Shown piece after piece: positions 37,610-45,570 of a stretch of DNA of 64,000 bases. A model generated the notes under the pieces. That model saw nothing but the letters and a program-made list of their open reading frames with translations. It was not told the DNA's origin and did not search any database. Origin of the DNA: Gp6-AA40 sp036407095 (GTDB lineage: Bacteria; Acidobacteriota; Vicinamibacteria; Vicinamibacterales; UBA2999); NCBI GenBank assembly GCA_036407095.1, contig DASWZV010000144.1, forward strand, positions 124,001-188,000. Direction: 5' to 3'. The number at the start of each line of letters is the position of its first letter. The first letter of the stretch is position 1. A program made the position numbers and the translations under genes.

Positions 37610-38461
37610 CTACACGCCCAGCGCGGACTCGAGGCGGACACGCTCCCGCGTATTGAGCGTCGGCACGCGGGTGTGGGCGATGCCATTCTGTGACAGCACG
37701 GCCGGAAGGGTCCCGACGCGGCCGCGTACGCCAAACTCTCCGCCGAACACGGTGAGTACGCTGCATGCCCGACGCGACGAGCGGACGATGGCCTCGGTGA
37801 CTCGCGCCGCGGCGGCGCCGAGCGCGAACGGACCAGGAGGCCAGAGCCGATCGACGCGAGCCTCGACCCGTGTGAGCTGCACTTGCGAGAGCACACGCTC
37901 GAGGGCGTAGCCGCCAATCGAGGCCTCGCTCCATGGCACGAAAAACCCTGAGGGCGGCGTGCCCAGTATCGTGAGGCCGACTTCAGATGGCGAGCAGCCG
38001 GCTTCCATTGCCACGATGGCGCGCGCCGCCACGGCGAGCGCTTCGGGAGATGAACCGATCAGACGCTCGCGTTTCACGCCCGCCTCGCGCGCCGCCAGCT
38101 GGAGCACGCTTGCCTGTGCGCTCCCGGCGCAGACGATCGGGGTCTTTCCCAGATACGGCGCCAATCGTGTGATCAGGGCGAGCGCCTCGTCCCCCTGCCA
38201 CTCGGACGAGGGCCGTCCGACGCGGTCGGCGAGCACACACACAGAGGAGCCGGTAACGCGAGTGGCATCGCTCGTCCCCTCGAGCCTGGTGTGAAACCCG
38301 GCGATCGCGCCCGACTGCTGAATGTCGAGCGCTTTGCCCGACGCGATCTGAGCGGCGTCGTCGACGATCACCACACGCGACACGCGCTCGCCTCGTGCGA
38401 GCGCATCGGCTACCGCCCCGCCAAGCTCGCCTGCGCCGATGATGCACACGGTCGCTGCCAT
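37610..38461 (-). CDS. Malate/lactate dehydrogenase-like protein with altered active site
   Basis: 283 residues from ATG 38461. The NAD-binding Rossmann start is VCIIGAGELGGAVADALARG, and ALDIQQSGAIAGFHTRLEG matches the MDH/LDH 'KALDxxQ' segment. The rest follows the family in length and order, but the catalytic His motif (GEHGDS type) reads ILGTPPSGFFVPWSEAS, with no His, and the substrate loop NPVD equivalent reads CAGSAQASVL. I therefore think it is not a working malate dehydrogenase; it may have a new substrate or a regulatory NAD-sensing role. It is 19 bp downstream of nothing on its strand and is followed by the M28 gene. Confidence 0.7.
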   Translation of the reverse strand: MAATVCIIGAGELGGAVADALARGERVSRVVIVDDAAQIASGKALDIQQSGAIAGFHTRLEGTSDATRVTGSSVCVLADRVGRPSSEWQGDEALALITRLAPYLGKTPIVCAGSAQASVLQLAAREAGVKRERLIGSSPEALAVAARAIVAMEAGCSPSEVGLTILGTPPSGFFVPWSEASIGGYALERVLSQVQLTRVEARVDRLWPPGPFALGAAAARVTEAIVRSSRRACSVLTVFGGEFGVRGRVGTLPAVLSQNGIAHTRVPTLNTRERVRLESALGV

Positions 38462-38495
38462 CTGGTGCGGTATTCTACTGGCGTCAAAGCGCCTC

Positions 38496-38571
38496 GTAGG
38501 GGCCGGCTTCTTCGTAGGGGCCGGCTTCAGCCGGCCCAGGGAATGGGCCGCCGCTTGAAAGCGGCCCCCAC
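38496..38571. repeat. Cluster of GTAG-type REP palindromes
   Basis: A truncated unit GTAGGGGCCGGCTTC (38496-38510) is followed by a full unit GTAGGGGCCGGCTTCAGCCG.. (38514-38537) and an inverted unit ending GCGGCCCCCAC (38545-38571). All lie in the divergent gap between the MDH-like and SDR genes, so any promoters there are embedded in repeats. Confidence 0.65.
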
Positions 38572-38598
38572 GAGGCAATCGCAGACGGTCGATCGCGG

Positions 38599-39303
38599 AT
38601 GACGCTCACAGGAAAAGTTGCATTCGTCACGGGAGGTTCGCGCGGCATCGGGCTGGCGACGTCGAAGGCCCTGGTCGAGCGCGGCGCGTCGGTCGTGATC
38701 GTGGGCACCGACGAGCGGCGCCTCGATGCATCCGCGGGCGAGCTCGGGCCGTCAGTGCTGCCGATCAGGGCCGATGTGCGTCGCTATGAGGATGTCGAAC
38801 GTGCGGTTGGAGCTGCCGTGTCGCGCTTCGGCCGTCTCGACGTGCTCGTGAACAATGCGGGTATCGGTGTGTATCGACCCGTTGCCGAGATGACGGTCGA
38901 CGAGTGGAACCGGACGCTCGAGACGAATGTGAGCGGCATGTTCTACTGCTGTCACGCGGCGCTCCCGCATCTGAAGAAAGCGGGCGGCTGGATCATCAAC
39001 ATCAGCAGCCTGTCGAGCACCGGGCCCTTTGCCAACGGCGCGGCGTACTGCGCATCGAAGTCGGCCGTGAACACCTTCAGCGATGCGCTGATGCAGGAGG
39101 TGCGGTATGACGGCGTCCGCGTCGCCTGCGTGCTGCCAGGCTCCGTGAACACCGGATTCGGCGGTCGCGAGAATACGAAGTCGGAATGGGCGCTCCAGCC
39201 CGCCGACGTCGCCGAAGCGATCGTCGATCTGCTCGCGCATCCCCCGCGCAGCCTCCCGAGTCGGGTCGAGATACGCCCCGCCCAGCCGCAACGCAAATCG
39301 TGA
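38599..39303 (+). CDS. Short-chain dehydrogenase/reductase (3-oxoacyl-ACP reductase-like)
   Basis: 234 residues, classical SDR. Cofactor motif VAFVTGGSRGIGLATSKALV; structural NNAG in LDVLVNNAGIGVYRPV; catalytic Ser in INISSLSSTGPF; Tyr/Lys in AAYCASKSAVNTFSDAL. The segment after the second beta strand (VGTDERRLDAS) has no Asp at the NAD-specific position and carries Arg residues, favouring NADPH. The substrate is unknown. The stop TGA overlaps the next start as TGATG. Confidence 0.9.
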   Translation: MTLTGKVAFVTGGSRGIGLATSKALVERGASVVIVGTDERRLDASAGELGPSVLPIRADVRRYEDVERAVGAAVSRFGRLDVLVNNAGIGVYRPVAEMTVDEWNRTLETNVSGMFYCCHAALPHLKKAGGWIINISSLSSTGPFANGAAYCASKSAVNTFSDALMQEVRYDGVRVACVLPGSVNTGFGGRENTKSEWALQPADVAEAIVDLLAHPPRSLPSRVEIRPAQPQRKS

Positions 39304-39545
39304 TGTCGGTCTTCGAGAAACACCACGACGAACTCGAGAAGCACGAGCTGATGATGGGTCGATCGCGAGGCCGGCTGGCGGTCGCGCTCGACCTGCTCAC
39401 CGATGCGCTTGCGATGGTCGGCCAGCACGGCGTGTACTGTCAGAGCGCACGCACGCCGGGCAGACCCACCATGGACATCGCGCTGGTACTGGAGCAGATC
39501 GGCGACGCCAAGGAACTGCTGCAGAGCGTGATCGAGGGCGAGTGA
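39303..39545 (+). CDS. Small helical protein of unknown function
   Basis: 80 residues, coupled to the SDR gene by a one-base stop/start overlap. Two predicted amphipathic helices (VFEKHHDELEKHELMMGRSR and DIALVLEQIGDAKELLQSVI) flank a short turn. No known family. The tight coupling suggests it acts with the SDR or is at least co-expressed. The TGA stop is directly followed by the 24-bp repeat array. Confidence 0.65.
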   Translation: MSVFEKHHDELEKHELMMGRSRGRLAVALDLLTDALAMVGQHGVYCQSARTPGRPTMDIALVLEQIGDAKELLQSVIEGE

Positions 39546-39551
39546 CGCCGG

Positions 39552-39855
39552 CCGGTGCGATCCTTTCTGACGGGTGTCGGTGCGATCCTTTCTGACGCGG
39601 TCGGTGCGATCCTTTCTGACACTTGTCGGTGCGATCCGTTCTACCGATAGTCGGTGCGACTCGCTCACGTGCTGCCGGACACCTCGCACGGAACGCTCGT
39701 CAGCGAAGATCGCACCGACTCGCGCTAACGGGATCGCACCGACCACCGCCAGCAAGATCGCACCGACCGCGTTAGCCGGGATCGCACCGACCATCGTCAG
39801 AAGGGATCGCACCGACCCCCGTCAGGCAGGATCGCACCGACTATCGTCAGAAGGC
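39552..39855. repeat. Inverted 24/25-bp repeat array between convergent genes
   Basis: Five forward units with core CGGTGCGATCC start at 39553, 39578, 39602, 39627 and 39652. Six inverse units GATCGCACCGAC start at 39708, 39732, 39756, 39780, 39805 and 39830. The bases between cores vary. The unique core is about 39664-39707. The whole stretch 39546-39857 is non-coding. Confidence 0.85.
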
Positions 39856-39857
39856 AT

Positions 39858-40511
39858 TCAGCGAGTCGCCAGATAGTCGAGCACGAACGGGTTGGTTGTC
39901 CGCTCCCGCTTGATTGTCGTGTCGGGCCCGTGTCCGGGATGCACAGTCGCTTCATCGCCGAGCGGGAACAGCACCTTCGTGATCGAATGCATCAGCACGC
40001 TGTGATCGCCGCCCGGTAGATCGGTTCTCCCGATCGAGCCGGCGAACAGGGTGTCACCGACGAAGAGGTCCGCGCCGGGGGCGCCCGTCCTCCCGATCTG
40101 CAGGCAGACGCCGCCGGGGCAATGGCCAGGCGTGTGATGCACGCGCACTTCGTAGTCGCCGAAGAAGATCGTCGAGCCGTCGTAGAAGACGTCGATCGGT
40201 GGCTGCGGCCGGACTTTGAAGCCGAACATCGCGCCCTGCTGCACGACGCCCTCGTACAGGAAGAGATCGTCCTTGTGGAGATACACCGGCGCGTCGTACG
40301 CGTCCTTTGCGGCAGCGACGCCAGAGATGTGATCGATGTGCGCGTGGGTGAGGAGGATGTGCTGCACCTCGACCTCGTAGTCCCGGACGACGCCAATGAG
40401 CTCGTCCACCTCATCGCCCGGATCGATGAGCACCGCTTCTCGCGTGCGCTCGCATCCGAGGACGAAGCCGTTCTTGTCGAACGGCGGCACGGCGCGGACT
40501 TCAATGATCAT
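39858..40511 (-). CDS. MBL-fold hydrolase (glyoxalase II-like)
   Basis: 217 residues from ATG 40511. The complete metallo-beta-lactamase zinc site is present: HILLTHAHIDHISGVAAAKD (HxHxDH), HHTPGHCPGGVCL (His), LFVGDTLFAGSIGRTDLPGG (bridging Asp) and a final His in TVHPGHGPDTT. It matches the YcbL/glyoxalase II branch, which hydrolyses thioesters such as S-lactoylglutathione. It is a cytoplasmic single-domain protein. The upstream region is shared with the receiver-like gene and contains a heptamer array. Confidence 0.9.
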   Translation of the reverse strand: MIIEVRAVPPFDKNGFVLGCERTREAVLIDPGDEVDELIGVVRDYEVEVQHILLTHAHIDHISGVAAAKDAYDAPVYLHKDDLFLYEGVVQQGAMFGFKVRPQPPIDVFYDGSTIFFGDYEVRVHHTPGHCPGGVCLQIGRTGAPGADLFVGDTLFAGSIGRTDLPGGDHSVLMHSITKVLFPLGDEATVHPGHGPDTTIKRERTTNPFVLDYLATR

Positions 40512-40552
40512 GCAATGTATTCTATTGAACTGTGTCCTGTCCCCAACCACTG

Positions 40553-40587
40553 CTGATTCCTGACTCGCGCGTCCTGATTCCTGATTC
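40553..40587. repeat. Period-7 array (CTGATTC units)
   Basis: Five in-phase heptamers, CTGATTC CTGACTC GCGCGTC CTGATTC CTGATTC, end two bases before the ATG at 40590. Units match the right arm of the element at 35958-36058. No opposite arm is seen here. Confidence 0.65.
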
Positions 40588-40589
40588 CT

Positions 40590-40940
40590 ATGATCGTCTG
40601 TGCCATTGACGACCTCCTGTTCTCGATCAAGATCAAAGCGGCGGCCAAGCAGCTCGGCGTCGAGTTGCACTTCGAACGATCAGGCGAACAGATCGTCAAG
40701 ACGGTCCGCGACAAGAAGCCGTCGCTGGTCATCTTCGATCTCAACAGCGCAAAGCTCGCGCCGCTCGCCGCGATTACGACGATGAAAGCCGATCCCGAGT
40801 TGGCGAACGTGAAGACACTCGGCTACGTCTCGCATGTCGACTCGGCGACGATCGAGGCCGCGCGCACCGCAGGCATCGATCAGGTGCTCGCGAGATCGGC
40901 GTTCGCCACTCAGCTCGGAGAGATTCTTACGAGCGCGTGA
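40590..40940 (+). CDS. Receiver-like (pseudo-response-regulator) protein
   Basis: 116 residues with the beta-alpha pattern of a CheY-like receiver: IVCAIDDLLFSIKIK at the first strand, SLVIFDLNSAKLAPLAAITT with an Asp at the phosphorylation position, TLGYVSHVDSATIEAARTAG at the fourth strand. The conserved Lys before the fifth helix is Arg (VLARSAF). No output domain is present. It may be a stand-alone or degenerate receiver that acts by protein contact. No Shine-Dalgarno is visible because a heptamer array occupies that place. Confidence 0.65.
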   Translation: MIVCAIDDLLFSIKIKAAAKQLGVELHFERSGEQIVKTVRDKKPSLVIFDLNSAKLAPLAAITTMKADPELANVKTLGYVSHVDSATIEAARTAGIDQVLARSAFATQLGEILTSA

Positions 40941-40966
40941 ACTACCAGGCGAGCCACCGCCAGCAA

Positions 40967-41002
40967 GTTCGCCCCGACCGCGTCAGCTGGGATCGCACCG
41001 AC
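40967..41002 (-). repeat. Short 24-bp repeat array (two units)
   Basis: GTTCGCCCCGAC (40967) and GATCGCACCGAC (40991) are exactly 24 bp apart, the same family as the arrays at 39552 and 45274. They lie in the convergent gap between the receiver-like and FHA genes. Confidence 0.7.
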
Positions 41003-41006
41003 GCCT

Positions 41007-41303
41007 CTATTCTTCCCTCATCACAATAATCTCCACCCTGCCCACCTGCAGGGTGTCGCCCGGACTGAGTCGGGCGGCTTCGATGCGCGCGCCGTTCACG
41101 AATGTGCCGTTCGTGCTCTGCAGATCCGTGACTTCGAGGTCGCCACCCTGCACGACCGTCAGCCGGCAGTGCACGCGCGACACGAGCGCGGCGTCGACGA
41201 TGAAGTCGGCGCCGATGGCGCGACCGATGGTCCTCGGTGCGCCTGGCAGCAGCCGGAACACCTTCTCGGGCATGCCGTCAGTGATCGTTCTCAGAATCCA
41301 CAT
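41007..41303 (-). CDS. FHA domain protein
   Basis: 98 residues from ATG 41303; essentially one forkhead-associated domain. The phosphothreonine-binding residues are in RTIGRAIGADFIVDAALVSR (Gly-Arg), SRVHCRL (Ser-His) and LQSTNGTFVNGARI (Asn-Gly-Thr-Asn). It reads phosphothreonine marks set by Ser/Thr kinases; no kinase gene is here. It is divergent from the MacA-like gene with a roughly 120-bp gap that contains a 28-bp palindrome (41390-41417). Confidence 0.88.
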   Translation of the reverse strand: MWILRTITDGMPEKVFRLLPGAPRTIGRAIGADFIVDAALVSRVHCRLTVVQGGDLEVTDLQSTNGTFVNGARIEAARLSPGDTLQVGRVEIIVMREE

Positions 41304-41423
41304 GGGAGGGGCACAGGCAACTTTTGGGCAGGGCTCTTCGTCAACACCACAGTCGACCACCAGGACGCGAACCCAGTTGAGAGGGCGTGCCCTGAGCGAG
41401 CGAAGCGAGCCGAAGGGTTACAG

Positions 41424-42617
41424 ATGAAAACATCAAGAAAACTCAGTTTGGCCGGCGCTGGCGCCGGGGTGCTGCTCGTGGGCGCCTGGGGCTTTTCGAC
41501 CCTGAGTGGCGCGTCGACCACGATCGATCCCTCGAAGCTGGCCACAGTGGAGCGCGGCACGATGGTACGGTCGGTCGTTGCGACCGGCAAGGTCGAGCCG
41601 ATCACCAAAGTCGAGATCAAGTCGAAGGCCAACGGCATCATCGAGCACCTGCTGACCGACGTCGATCAGGTGGTCCAAGCAGGTCAGGTGCTCGCCGAGC
41701 TCGACAAGGAGAATCTTACCGCACGGCTTCGCGAGGCTCGCGCCAATCTCCAGGCCGCCGAGGCCGCGCGTGAAGCGGCCGTCGCGCAACTGAAGAAGAA
41801 CGAGATCGAAGCGGAGACGCCGGACCTCGAGCTCGCACGCCGGAACTCGACGCGCGCGAAGCAGCTGTTCGAGCAGAAGCTCGTCGCGCAATCTCAACTC
41901 GACGAAGCGACGAGCGGGCTCGAACAGGCCGAGAATCGCCAACGCGCGGCGGGCGGACAGCTCGTCATCGCCAAGGCCAAGGTCGCCGAAGCGACCGCCA
42001 ACGTCGCGCAGGCACGAGCCAACGTCGAGCGCGCTGAAGAAGAGCTCGCCAACTCGACGATCAAGGCCCCGATCAAAGCCACCGTGCTCACACGCGATGT
42101 GGAGGTAGGGAGCCCGGTGTCGTCGATCCTCAATCTCGGGGCCAACGCCACGCTGGTCATGACCCTGGGCGATATCGAGAAAGTGTTCGTCCGCGGCAAG
42201 GTCGACGAAGCGGACATCGGTCGGGTGCGGGTCGACCAGACCGCGAAGATAACGACGGAGTCATTTCCCGATCGCGTGTTCGAGGGGCGCGTCACGCAGA
42301 TCTCGCCGATCGGCGTCGACAAGGACAACGTCACCACGTTCGAGGTGAAGGTCTCGATCGAGAACCCGGGCAAGGAGCTCAAGGCCAACATGACGGCCAA
42401 TGCCGAAATCATCCTCGAGCAGCTGCCTGATTCGATCCTCGTTCCCGAGGCGGCCATCGTCTACGACCCGCAGCGGCACGCGTTCGTCGATCTCGCCGAT
42501 CCGACCGCGAAGACCGGCCGACGTCGCGTGCCGGTGAAGGTCGGCGTCGGCAACGGCACGAAGATTCAGATCGTCAGCGGTGTGAAGGCCGGCGCCAAAG
42601 TCGTACTCCCCGGATAG
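41424..42617 (+). CDS. Periplasmic adaptor of a MacAB-type efflux system (HlyD family)
   Basis: 397 residues. One N-terminal membrane anchor (LAGAGAGVLLVGAWGF), a lipoyl-like half (TKVEIKSKANGIIEHLLTDV) interrupted by an alpha-hairpin (about 85-190) rich in Ala/Glu/Lys with heptads (AEAAREAAVAQLKKNEIEAE), then a beta-barrel (VFVRGKVDEADIGRVRVDQT) and a membrane-proximal domain. The long hairpin suits docking to an outer-membrane channel. It is the first gene of a three-gene operon with two MacB-like permeases starting 9 bases downstream. Stop TAG at 42615. Confidence 0.9.
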   Translation: MKTSRKLSLAGAGAGVLLVGAWGFSTLSGASTTIDPSKLATVERGTMVRSVVATGKVEPITKVEIKSKANGIIEHLLTDVDQVVQAGQVLAELDKENLTARLREARANLQAAEAAREAAVAQLKKNEIEAETPDLELARRNSTRAKQLFEQKLVAQSQLDEATSGLEQAENRQRAAGGQLVIAKAKVAEATANVAQARANVERAEEELANSTIKAPIKATVLTRDVEVGSPVSSILNLGANATLVMTLGDIEKVFVRGKVDEADIGRVRVDQTAKITTESFPDRVFEGRVTQISPIGVDKDNVTTFEVKVSIENPGKELKANMTANAEIILEQLPDSILVPEAAIVYDPQRHAFVDLADPTAKTGRRRVPVKVGVGNGTKIQIVSGVKAGAKVVLPG

Positions 42618-42626
42618 ACACGAGCC

Positions 42627-43922
42627 ATGCGAGACGTCCTCGCGCAGGTCTTCGCCAACCTGCGCGCCAACAAGCTCCGCAGCTTTCTGACGATGTTCGG
42701 GATCCTCTGGGGTGTGATCTCGGTCGTCGTGCTCTCGGCGACGGGTGAAGGCTTTCAGCGCGGCAATCAGCACGTGCTCGAGGAGCTCGGGAAGAACATC
42801 GGCATCGTCTGGGGCGGACGCACGTCGCTGCAGGCCGGTGGTGAGCGCGCCGGCCGCGTGGTGTACCTGACCCTCGATGACGTTCGCGCGCTCCAGCGCG
42901 ACTCCAAGATGATCGCGGTCGTGAGCCCCGAGCTGCAGCGCGGCGGCATTACGGCCAAGAGCGACTACAACTCGGCGCGCCCATCGGTGAGCGGCATCGA
43001 ACCGCAATACCAGCAGATCAGAACGATCGACATCGAACACGGGCGCGCCTTCCGCTTCAGCGACGAGGAGGAGGCCCGGCGCGTGGCGATCCTCGGAGCC
43101 GATACCAATAAACAGCTGTTCGGCACGCGCGACAGCATCGGCCAGACCGTGTCGCTCAACGGGCTTCCGTACGTCGTGATCGGGCAGATTCGCCGGAAGG
43201 ATCAGGACAGCAACTACAGCGGGCCCGACAACGACAAGCTCTTCATTCCGTATTCGTCGATGGCGCGCGACTTCCCGCGGCCAGGGGTGGCGCCCGGCGT
43301 GCTCTCGAACATCATCGTGTCGCCCCAGCCGTGGGTCGTCGATCGTCTGCCCGGGATCATCGACCACCGCACCGGACGGATCGAGGACATCGACTGGCCG
43401 CTCGAACGTGAAGTCCGTCGGATCCTCGCGCCGCGCCACCGCTTCGATCCCGACGATCGCAACGCTGTGGCGATGTGGGACACGTCGCTCCAGTCGCTGA
43501 TGTTCGGACGCATGGTGCAAACCATGAAGGACTTCTTCAGCGTCGTCGGCCTGGTCACGCTCGCCCTCGGCGGCCTGGGTGTGATGAACATCATGCTCGT
43601 CGCGGTGCGCGAGCGGACGCGGGAGATCGGCGTGCGCAAGGCGCTCGGCGCGACCACCCGCCAGATTCAGAAGCAGTTCTTCCTCGAGGGCTTTCTGCTG
43701 ACGATGATCAGCGGTGCCATCGGGTTCGTCGTGGCGCTGCTGCTGTGCGCGGCGGTCAACATGCTGCCGATGCCGACACGCTTTCAGGGAATGATCCTGA
43801 CGTGGCAGGCTGGCGCTGCTGCTGTCGCGGTGCTGACGTTCATCGGTGTCCTCACGTCCACCTACCCCGCGCGACGCGCGGCCATGCTGCCGCCGGTTGA
43901 AGCCCTGCGGTTCGAGGCATGA
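42627..43922 (+). CDS. MacB-like ABC transporter permease 1
   Basis: 431 residues. The N-terminal helix (LRSFLTMFGILWGVISVVVL) is followed by a large periplasmic MacB_PCD domain (about 50-260) with GGRTSLQAGGERAGRVVYLT, then three C-terminal FtsX-type helices: VTLALGGLGVMNIMLVAVRE, REIGVRKALGATTRQIQKQF and FLLTMISGAIGFVVALLLCA. MacB-type systems move substrates from the periplasm outward by mechanotransmission driven by a cytoplasmic ATPase. No nucleotide-binding domain is fused or adjacent here. The start of the next permease overlaps its stop (ATGA). Confidence 0.9.
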   Translation: MRDVLAQVFANLRANKLRSFLTMFGILWGVISVVVLSATGEGFQRGNQHVLEELGKNIGIVWGGRTSLQAGGERAGRVVYLTLDDVRALQRDSKMIAVVSPELQRGGITAKSDYNSARPSVSGIEPQYQQIRTIDIEHGRAFRFSDEEEARRVAILGADTNKQLFGTRDSIGQTVSLNGLPYVVIGQIRRKDQDSNYSGPDNDKLFIPYSSMARDFPRPGVAPGVLSNIIVSPQPWVVDRLPGIIDHRTGRIEDIDWPLEREVRRILAPRHRFDPDDRNAVAMWDTSLQSLMFGRMVQTMKDFFSVVGLVTLALGGLGVMNIMLVAVRERTREIGVRKALGATTRQIQKQFFLEGFLLTMISGAIGFVVALLLCAAVNMLPMPTRFQGMILTWQAGAAAVAVLTFIGVLTSTYPARRAAMLPPVEALRFEA

Positions 43923-45268
43923 GCACGCAGTCGGCGCCCGACGTTGCCATTCACGGCACACCACGTCTCGCCACACGGCGTCGCAGGAGTTGGGGCGTCT
44001 CGCGTTCCTGGCAGGTTGCAGTCGACATCGTGCGCGAGGCGTCGACCGGGCTGCTGCGCAATCGCATGCGTGCCGGGTTGTCGATGCTCGGAATTTCGTG
44101 GGGCATCGTGTCGGTCGTCATGCTGCTTGCCTACGGCGAAGGCTTCAATCAGGCGCTCCTTCGCGGTTTCAAGGGTGCGTTCGGCGACGGCGTGTCGATC
44201 ATGTTCTCTGGGCAGACGAGCATGCAGGCGGGCGGCGAGCGCGCGGGCAAGGCCGTGCGTCTGCGGATTGCCGACGCCGAGGCCGTGGGTCAGCTTCCAC
44301 TCGTGAAGGCGTGGAGCCCCGAGTTCATGACCGACGTCAACGTCGCGTACGGAACGAAGCAGGCGACCTACCGTGCGCGCGGCGTCGCCCAGTCGTACGG
44401 CGTCATGCGGTCGGAGATTCCAGCCGCGGGCCGCTTCCTCGATGCCGAGGATTTGCGGCTGCAGCGTCACGCCGTGTTTCTCGGCAGCGAAGTCGCGCTG
44501 AAGCTGTTTGGCACTACGCCGGCCGTTGGCGAGACCGTTCGCGTCAACGGCATGGCGTTCACGGTGGTCGGTGTCGGCAAGGAGAAGGTGCAGCTGTCCA
44601 ATTACGGCCGTCCGGACAAGGAGAGCGTGTTCATTCCCTACACGACCGCCGGGCAGTTGTACAACACCGAGTTCCTGAGCGTGTTCGTCTATCAGGCGAT
44701 GGATCCGTCGCTCGATGCGAAGACGACGACGCAGGTCAAGGAGCTGCTCGGCAAACGTCTGCGGTTCAACCCCAACGACGATCGCGCGGTCCATATCTTC
44801 GGCTCGGTGGCGTCACAGAAGATCACCGAGGGCATCGTGCTCGGGCTCAAGCTCGTGCTCTCGTTCATCGGCGTGCTGACGCTCGCGATCGGCGGCGTCG
44901 GCGTGATGAACATCATGTTCGTCTCGGTGACCGAGCGCACGCGCGAGATCGGCCTCCGCAAGTCGCTCGGCGCGCGGCGGAGCGCGATCCTCTGGCAGTT
45001 CCTGCTCGAAGGGCTCGCGACGACGTTTGCCGGCGGCATCGCCGGCGTGCTCGTGTCCTACGTGCTGGTGTGGCTGACCAGCCCGCGGCCGTTCCTCTCG
45101 GAGCTGCTCGACGACACCACCGGCAGCGGCGACATCCACCTCGTGCTGTCGCTCGAGCTCGTCGGCATCTGCACGGCGATCCTCGTCGTGGTCGGTCTGG
45201 TCAGCTCGTTCGTCCCGGCGATGCGGGCATCACGGCTCGATCCGATCGAAGCCCTCCGATACGAATAA
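43919..45268 (+). CDS. MacB-like ABC transporter permease 2
   Basis: 449 residues, a paralog of the preceding gene: MRAGLSMLGISWGIVSVVML, periplasmic SGQTSMQAGGERAGKAVRLR, and C-terminal LTLAIGGVGVMNIMFVSVTE plus REIGLRKSLGARRSAILWQF. A roughly 40-residue cytoplasmic N-terminal extension precedes the first helix. The two permeases probably form a heterodimer that shares one ATPase from elsewhere. The TAA stop is followed within 5 bases by the inverted 24-bp-type array. Confidence 0.9.
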   Translation: MSTQSAPDVAIHGTPRLATRRRRSWGVSRSWQVAVDIVREASTGLLRNRMRAGLSMLGISWGIVSVVMLLAYGEGFNQALLRGFKGAFGDGVSIMFSGQTSMQAGGERAGKAVRLRIADAEAVGQLPLVKAWSPEFMTDVNVAYGTKQATYRARGVAQSYGVMRSEIPAAGRFLDAEDLRLQRHAVFLGSEVALKLFGTTPAVGETVRVNGMAFTVVGVGKEKVQLSNYGRPDKESVFIPYTTAGQLYNTEFLSVFVYQAMDPSLDAKTTTQVKELLGKRLRFNPNDDRAVHIFGSVASQKITEGIVLGLKLVLSFIGVLTLAIGGVGVMNIMFVSVTERTREIGLRKSLGARRSAILWQFLLEGLATTFAGGIAGVLVSYVLVWLTSPRPFLSELLDDTTGSGDIHLVLSLELVGICTAILVVVGLVSSFVPAMRASRLDPIEALRYE

Positions 45269-45570
45269 CCGGTCGGTGCGATCCTGAAGACTGTCGGTGC
45301 GATCGTGATTCGTATCGGTGCGATCCTGTGACGGACGTCGTGTACGGCTTGAGCCGGACCTCCCGGTCGGTGCGATCCTGAGACTGTCGGTGCGATCTTG
45401 CATCAAGCGTCCGGAGCAAGATCGCACCGACAGTCTTCAGGATCGCACCGACCCGCGTCAGCGAGATCGCACCGACGGACGCCGGCAGGATCGCACCGAC
45501 CCGCGTCAGCGAGATCGCACCGACCGCGTCAAGTGGCTCGCACCGACCACCGTCAGCGATCTCGCACCGA
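45269..45570. repeat. Inverted 20-24-bp repeat array between convergent genes
   Basis: Forward cores CGGTGCGATCC start at 45274, 45295, 45316, 45368 and 45388. Inverse cores GATCGCACCGAC (later CTCGCACCGAC) start near 45420, 45441, 45465, 45489, 45513, 45537 and 45561. Periods are 20-21 on the left and mostly 24 on the right. The array fills the whole gap, abutting both stop codons. A central hairpin is GATCTTGC...GCAAGATC (45393-45424). Confidence 0.85.

Noticed and set aside
39552..39855. CRISPR-like regular repeat array
   Set aside because: The conserved part is only about 12 bp, the variable part about 12 bp, units occur in both orientations, and no cas genes are present.
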